Origin: an uncultured Collinsella sp.
GTDB lineage: Bacteria; Actinomycetota; Coriobacteriia; Coriobacteriales; Coriobacteriaceae
NCBI GenBank assembly: GCA_902465115.1
Contig: CABQMC010000004.1
Span: forward strand, 1 to 26,531
Direction: 5' to 3'
DNA length: 26,531 nucleotides
Below, in pieces: positions 22,820 to 26,531 of the stretch; position 1 is the stretch's first letter, and each line of letters starts with the position of its first letter. The translations under genes were made by a program, and so were the position numbers. The notes under the pieces were generated by a model that did not search any database, was not told where the DNA came from, and worked only from the letters and a program-made list of their open reading frames with translations.

Positions 22820-23656
22820 CTAGGCGCCAATCGCACGACGATACTCTGCCATTACCTGCGCATCGGCAGCTGCGGGGTCGGCGAAATAGCGCCCGTCATA
22901 GGTCTCGGCCGAAACAACTCCGCGATAGCCGCGCGCCACCAGCCTATCCAGGTCGGCGCGCATATCGCGGTCGCCGTCACCCCAGGCAAGATGCGTCGTG
23001 CCATCTGCCGCAACATCGACAAAATGCACGTGGGCGACATCATCGCCAAGCAGATCGAAATAATCGTCGATGGTATCCCCTGCCACCGCCATAGCGCCCA
23101 AATCCAGACACGCCTTAAGTGCCGGATGATCAACTGCCTCGATCATGCGCTTCGTGTCGGCCGCCGAGTTCACGATCATCGACTCAACCGGCTGTAGGGC
23201 CTCGAGCACCAGTCGCACGCCGCGCTCTCCCGCATGCTCGGCAATCGCACGCAGCATCGAGGCGCTGCGACCCCACGCGTCCTCGATTGGCTCGTTCAAA
23301 AATGCCCAGCCGCTCGAGACCATGACCTGCTCGGCTCCAAGTTCCGCCGCGATATCCACAACGTTCTTAAAGTACGCGAGCGTGCGGGCACGTGCCTCAT
23401 TCCCGCGCGCCGCGATATTCCACGGCTTGGGGTTGTTCTGTTCGGGACAAAGCCCCACAATCCGAACCCCATACCGCTGCGACAGCTCCCGCACCTGCTC
23501 GAGCGAATCGTATCCATGGCAATCGACATACAGATGCATCGCCCCGGTCCAAAGCTCGCAACACGTGTAGCCCGAGGCCGCTGCCGAAGAAAAGAATTCC
23601 TCAAGGTCAAAATAACGATGGCTGATATTCATGACGGCAAGCTGCGGATACTCCAT
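22820..23656 (-). CDS. FrlC-like sugar isomerase/epimerase (TIM barrel)
   Basis: A 278-residue protein of the xylose-isomerase-like TIM-barrel family. Candidate metal ligands: E in VLEALQPVES, D in CLDLGAM, H in VAHVHFVDVA, and E in VVSAETYDG, the usual Glu-Asp-His-Glu set of ketose 3-epimerases. The pattern GLCPEQNNPKPWNIAARGNE resembles the YTPETNGYPYN region of E. coli FrlC, which interconverts fructoselysine and psicoselysine. The ATG at 23656 follows AAAGGTGG; a GTG at 23665 is too close to that site. It follows PTS IID in the same direction, after a hairpin. The substrate is probably the ketose brought in by that PTS. Hydroxypyruvate isomerase or tagatose epimerase are alternatives. Confidence 0.8.
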   Translation of the reverse strand: MEYPQLAVMNISHRYFDLEEFFSSAAASGYTCCELWTGAMHLYVDCHGYDSLEQVRELSQRYGVRIVGLCPEQNNPKPWNIAARGNEARARTLAYFKNVVDIAAELGAEQVMVSSGWAFLNEPIEDAWGRSASMLRAIAEHAGERGVRLVLEALQPVESMIVNSAADTKRMIEAVDHPALKACLDLGAMAVAGDTIDDYFDLLGDDVAHVHFVDVAADGTTHLAWGDGDRDMRADLDRLVARGYRGVVSAETYDGRYFADPAAADAQVMAEYRRAIGA

Positions 23657-23673
23657 CTTGTCCACCTTTCGGC

Positions 23674-23709
23674 AAAAGGGCGCCGCAGCACAGTGTGCGC
23701 GACGCCCCC
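23674..23709 (-). terminator. Intraoperon hairpin between PTS IID and epimerase
   Basis: On the minus strand GGGCGTCGC (23707-23699) pairs with GCGGCGCCC (23686-23678), one G-U, loop of 12, followed by TTTT. It ends 18 bases before the epimerase start, too close for an independent promoter, so it probably lets part of transcription through. Confidence 0.7.
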
Positions 23710-23739
23710 TCTTACATTGTTCTCATTATGACGGATACT

Positions 23740-24576
23740 CTACTGGACACCAAGCACTCCAAAGAACGCGCCAGCGATACTCACGAGCAGGATCACGAGC
23801 ATGATCACGAGCGGATTCATCTTCTTCTTGAGCATGAGATAGACGATTCCAAACAGCCCCATCGTGACAAAGCCCGGGAAGATTCCGTTGAGCAGCTCGG
23901 CCAGCGTCTGAGCACCATCGCCCGCACCGACCATGAGCGGAATGTCCACGGTGACCATCTCCATGGTCATAGCGCCGATCACCATGGCGCCCATGATAGA
24001 GGCCATCTTGACGATCGTGTCCATAATGCCCGATTCCTGGACCTTGCTGATCATGTCCGAGCCAAAGCGATACCCCACAAACGTCAGCAGGTAACGGATG
24101 ATGTAGTGAGGGACATTGAACACGAGCAGGAACAAAATCGGGCCAAGAATAGAGCCCTGTAGCGCCAGCGACGTGCCGACACCCGTTGCCAAAATTCGCA
24201 GCGTGCCCCAGTAGAAGGCATCGCCCACACCGGACAGCGGTCCCATCAAAGCAAGCTTGACATTTGAGATCGCGCTCGTGTCAAAGCTATCGTCAGTAGC
24301 GTTGACCTCTTCCATTGCAGCGGCGATGGACATGGGGAGCGTCGAGATGTACGGCGTGACGTTATAGAGCTCCATATGGCGCTTAAGGGCGGCCTTAAAG
24401 TCCGCATCCTGCGGATACAGCTTGCGAAGAATCGGCATAAGGGCCCACATAAAGCCGATATGGCCCATACGCTCGTAGTTCCAGGAATGCTCATAGGGAA
24501 TCGAGCGCCAGAACAGCTTCTTAAGGTCTGCGCGGGAAATCAGCCCGTCGTAAGAAGACTCAAACTTAAAACTCAT
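23740..24576 (-). CDS. Mannose-family PTS IID component
   Basis: A 278-residue membrane component. It begins with the soluble IID region (RADLKKLFWRSIPYEHSWNYERM, then GHIGFMWALMPILRKLY), has MGPLSGVGDAFYWGTLRIL near residue 110, and several hydrophobic spans at about 135-160, 190-215 and 233-277. IID works with IIC to translocate sugar across the membrane in the mannose-fructose-sorbose family, the only PTS family with such a subunit. The ATG at 24576 overlaps the IIC stop by 11 bases and follows GGGAG. An in-frame upstream ATG at 24642 would lengthen the overlap without family residues. It is the last PTS gene of this operon. Confidence 0.93.
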   Translation of the reverse strand: MSFKFESSYDGLISRADLKKLFWRSIPYEHSWNYERMGHIGFMWALMPILRKLYPQDADFKAALKRHMELYNVTPYISTLPMSIAAAMEEVNATDDSFDTSAISNVKLALMGPLSGVGDAFYWGTLRILATGVGTSLALQGSILGPILFLLVFNVPHYIIRYLLTFVGYRFGSDMISKVQESGIMDTIVKMASIMGAMVIGAMTMEMVTVDIPLMVGAGDGAQTLAELLNGIFPGFVTMGLFGIVYLMLKKKMNPLVIMLVILLVSIAGAFFGVLGVQ

Positions 24577-25357
24577 CGAACCCACTCCCAATCGCAGGAT
24601 CCTCGGTTGCCACTGCGGGCTGCTCCGCTTTTTTCTTATCACCCAAAACCGTCATCGCGACGACGATGATCGCGGCAAAGATCGCCACGCCCGTCGTGCT
24701 AATGCCAAAGTAGGCGACGAGGAAGAAGCCAGCGAAGAAGAACGGAGCCACCGTTTTGTTCATAATCATCTGCGCCAGCATCGCAAAGCCGAGTGCGGGC
24801 AAGAAGGCGGCGGCGACATCCATGCCGGTCTGAACGAAATCGGGGATGATGTTGAGCAGGCTGGCAACAGCATCGGCGCCAAAGAAGAATGCCAGGGGAA
24901 TAATCAGCAGGCCGCACCAGCTCTGCGCGTAACCGGCGATGAGCATGTTGCGCGTGATGGCCTTGGTGTCCCCGTCCTCGACGTTTTTGTCGATACGGTG
25001 CACCAGCAGTAGCATCACCGGCTGGCCCAGGGCCGTATCGAGCGCCAGGACGATCGTTGCGATGGGAATGCCCAGGGTCAGGGCCGCCGAAGCGTCCGCG
25101 CCGGCCTGCATGGCAAGCGACACACCCAGGATGGTTCCGGAAATCGTATCGGGCGGGTTATACGCACCGACCGAGATGGCGCCGACCATGGCAAGCTCCA
25201 TCGTGGCGCCCATGATCGTGCCGGTCACCATGTCGCCCATGACAAGGCCAACCAGAGGTCCGAGCACAATCGGGCGCTGGAGGTAGCTCGTACCGGTCAG
25301 CCACTCGGAATAGCCCAAAAGGGCAATAAGGAAAATCAGGATTGTCTTGATAACCAT
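24566..25357 (-). CDS. Mannose-family PTS IIC component
   Basis: A 263-residue integral membrane protein with about seven hydrophobic segments from residue 3 to 240. Family-like features: RPIVLGPLVGLVMGD near 28-42, the MGATMELAMVGAISVGAYNPPD substrate-site region near 50, and ALTLGIPIATIVLALD. A charged, alanine-rich tail of 25 residues (KKKAEQPAVATEDPAIGSG) is cytoplasmic. IIC binds the sugar and, with IID, moves it inward while IIB phosphorylates it. It starts 8 bases after the IIB stop and overlaps IID. The sugar cannot be read from this sequence. Confidence 0.93.
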   Translation of the reverse strand: MVIKTILIFLIALLGYSEWLTGTSYLQRPIVLGPLVGLVMGDMVTGTIMGATMELAMVGAISVGAYNPPDTISGTILGVSLAMQAGADASAALTLGIPIATIVLALDTALGQPVMLLLVHRIDKNVEDGDTKAITRNMLIAGYAQSWCGLLIIPLAFFFGADAVASLLNIIPDFVQTGMDVAAAFLPALGFAMLAQMIMNKTVAPFFFAGFFLVAYFGISTTGVAIFAAIIVVAMTVLGDKKKAEQPAVATEDPAIGSGFDEF

Positions 25358-25365
25358 GATGGCCC

Positions 25366-25836
25366 CTAACCGATGACCTTCGCGGCGTCAGTCTTCGCAT
25401 CTGCCGGAATCATCTGAATGAACAGCTCGTAGCCCTCGCCGAGCAGCTCTTTGACGTATGCCTCGTTTTCGGGCGTAAGGAACACGCTCGTCGAGACCTG
25501 GCGGGCATCCTCGCTAAAGGCAACATTGCCAAGGTTGATCTTCTTGACGCCCATCGCCTTGGCGACGGCACCGGCCTGCTGGATCGTCTCGCAAACCACG
25601 AAGAGCTTGTACTTATCGGTCACACCGCTCTGGAGCGCCTTGACGGCATCCTCGGTGTTTTTGACGACAACCTTGCAGCCCTCCGGTTTTGCAAGGGACA
25701 GGGCCTGCAGACGAAGCTTGTCATTGAGGACCGTGTCGCTTACCAACAGGATGCAGTCGGCACCCAGAGCCGAAGTCCAGCTAACGGCAACCTGGCCGTG
25801 CAGCAGTCGATAGTCCACGCGAATCATCTGAATCAT
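25366..25836 (-). CDS. Mannose-family PTS IIB component
   Basis: A 156-residue cytosolic protein with the family signature IRVDYRLLHGQVAVSWTSAL; H13 is the predicted phospho-histidine that receives phosphate from IIA. The LVSDTVLNDKLRLQALSLAKP, KINLGNVAFSEDARQVSTSVFL and GYELFIQMIPAD segments are typical of this IIB type. The start at 25836 follows GGGAG; a second in-frame ATG three codons on is less well placed. It lies 17 bases after the IIA stop and 8 before IIC. Phosphorylation occurs on histidine, unlike the cysteine of the orphan GatB-like IIB at 5040-5327, so the two are not interchangeable. Confidence 0.95.
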   Translation of the reverse strand: MIQMIRVDYRLLHGQVAVSWTSALGADCILLVSDTVLNDKLRLQALSLAKPEGCKVVVKNTEDAVKALQSGVTDKYKLFVVCETIQQAGAVAKAMGVKKINLGNVAFSEDARQVSTSVFLTPENEAYVKELLGEGYELFIQMIPADAKTDAAKVIG

Positions 25837-25853
25837 GATGTGCTCCCTAGCGA

Positions 25854-26270
25854 TTAAAACTCATCGAGTTCGGCCTGCCCCAGCAGGTCGTTGACGTACT
25901 TGACCTTGGTGTCGTCCGCCTCGACGATCTGGCGAATGGCCTCATCGATCGGGGTGGATTCGGACACGAACAGCAGCTGAATAAGGAGCGGCAGGTTCAT
26001 ATTGGTCACCAGGTGCGTGTTGGGACGCGTCTGGACGATCTTGGTGAACTCGTTGTTGACGCTGCCGCCAAAGAGGTCGGTGCAAACGACGACCTCATCG
26101 TCCGCGGCAAAGCCGTCCAGAATCGCTGCGGCCTCCTTGGTCAGGTCCTCGTTTCCGTCGACATACATAGAGAGCGCATGGACGTTTTCGCGCTCGCCGG
26201 AGAGCAGCCCAATGCTCTCGACGATTCCAGACGCAAAATGGGCATGGGATGCAACGATAAACTGCCTCAT
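25854..26270 (-). CDS. Mannose-family PTS IIA component
   Basis: A 138-residue separate IIA protein (EIIA-Man fold). RQFIVASHAHFASGIVESI at the N terminus carries the predicted phospho-histidine H9, which takes phosphate from HPr. VVCTDLFGGSVNNEF is the conserved DLFGGSP-like loop, and THLVTNMNLPLLIQLLF follows. The ATG at 26270 follows AAAGGGG; an in-frame codon at 26318 lies upstream of a terminator and is not used. It is the first PTS gene, directly after a terminator-like hairpin that separates it from the SIS gene. Separate IIA and IIB, as here, are common in gut bacteria. Confidence 0.93.
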   Translation of the reverse strand: MRQFIVASHAHFASGIVESIGLLSGERENVHALSMYVDGNEDLTKEAAAILDGFAADDEVVVCTDLFGGSVNNEFTKIVQTRPNTHLVTNMNLPLLIQLLFVSESTPIDEAIRQIVEADDTKVKYVNDLLGQAELDEF

Positions 26271-26300
26271 TCGATTCCCCTTTCTTGCGAATTTCGGCAT

Positions 26301-26329
26301 AAAAATGCCCGGACGCATGCGCCCGGGCA
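26301..26329 (-). terminator. Intrinsic terminator between the SIS gene and PTS IIA
   Basis: On the minus strand TGCCCGG (26329-26323) pairs with CCGGGCA (26312-26306), a 10-base loop, then five T (26305-26301). It lies 31 bases before the IIA start, leaving no room for a usual promoter after it, so it most likely lets part of the transcript through. Confidence 0.85.
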
Positions 26330-26364
26330 GGGTGCTTCTTGATCAGTAGCTTATTTGTCACCGA

Positions 26365-26531
26365 TTAGTAGTCGAACTGGTGATAGTAACGACGGTAGTT
26401 GAGGTTGTGCTTGGTGACCGTCTCGTAGTAAGCGGCAAGGCGATCGGTGATCAGCGAGGAGAGGATCCACGGAGACACGATGACGCGGAACTCGTCGTCA
26501 AGGCCGGGGATCGCGAACTCGGCGGTGTCGA
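26365..26531 (-). CDS. SIS-domain sugar isomerase/deglycase, C-terminal end only
   Basis: Only the last 54 residues are in the window; the 5' part lies beyond the right edge. They end ETVTKHNLNYRRYYHQFDY and include FRVIVSPWILSSLITDRLAAYYE. The RRYY..F(D/E)Y ending is typical of FrlB/GfrF-type and GlmS-like SIS proteins, which deglycate or isomerise phosphorylated amino sugars and Amadori compounds. It precedes the PTS genes in the same direction, so it should act on the 6-phosphate made by that PTS. The assignment rests on a short tail plus context. An AgaS-type isomerase is the alternative. Confidence 0.6.
   Translation of the reverse strand, partial: DTAEFAIPGLDDEFRVIVSPWILSSLITDRLAAYYETVTKHNLNYRRYYHQFDY

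Overview
The window is high-GC bacterial DNA, densely coded with short intergenic gaps. Protein style and gene order (mazG-eno-FtsB/DivIC-ppx synteny, mannose-family PTS, a type II tRNA-Leu with encoded CCA) suggest an intestinal actinobacterium of the class Coriobacteriia, most likely Collinsella. That assignment is recognition by eye, not a database result.

Left part (1-6.2 kb). The 3' end of a GluQ-RS-like gene enters from the left. It is followed on the minus strand by a metallophosphoesterase and a small two-helix membrane protein. A plus-strand operon then encodes a UBA/TS-N-like membrane protein, an OmpR-type response regulator and its histidine kinase, closed by a strong bidirectional terminator. 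An orphan PTS IIB plus VOC-protein pair (minus) and a membrane-anchored helical-repeat protein (plus) come next, then tRNA-Leu(UAA).

6.2-14.5 kb. Directly after the tRNA lies a visibly less GC-rich AAA/DUF4143 ATPase gene. Three copies of the palindrome TTTTCCGATGGAAAA, at an exact 33-bp period, precede it and overlap its promoter. A minus-strand housekeeping cluster follows: Ppx/GppA phosphatase, a FtsB/DivIC-like division protein, enolase, mazG (broken here by a small frameshifting deletion), a YfcE-type phosphodiesterase and a stand-alone LarC C-terminal domain. A plus-strand PHP-family histidinol phosphatase ends this part.

14.5-22.7 kb. This is a histidine biosynthesis operon on the minus strand, transcribed hisZ-hisG (fused in one 571-residue protein), hisD, hisC, hisB, hisH, hisA, hisF, hisI, hisE, mostly with overlapping or nearly touching genes. 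With the convergent PHP phosphatase, every step from PRPP plus ATP to histidine is encoded locally. A roughly 95-nt rod-like inverted repeat sits between hisF and hisI.

22.7-26.5 kb. A minus-strand sugar operon contains a SIS-domain isomerase/deglycase (3' end only), mannose-family PTS IIA, IIB, IIC and IID, and a FrlC-like TIM-barrel epimerase. The combination suggests uptake of an amino sugar or Amadori compound such as fructoselysine or glucoselysine; the substrate is inference. Terminator-like hairpins after the SIS gene and after IID probably grade expression along this operon.

The strongest candidates for something unusual are the HisZ-HisG fusion, the phased palindromes before the AAA/DUF4143 gene, and three long intergenic inverted repeats whose imperfect pairs are mostly G-U when read as plus-strand RNA.
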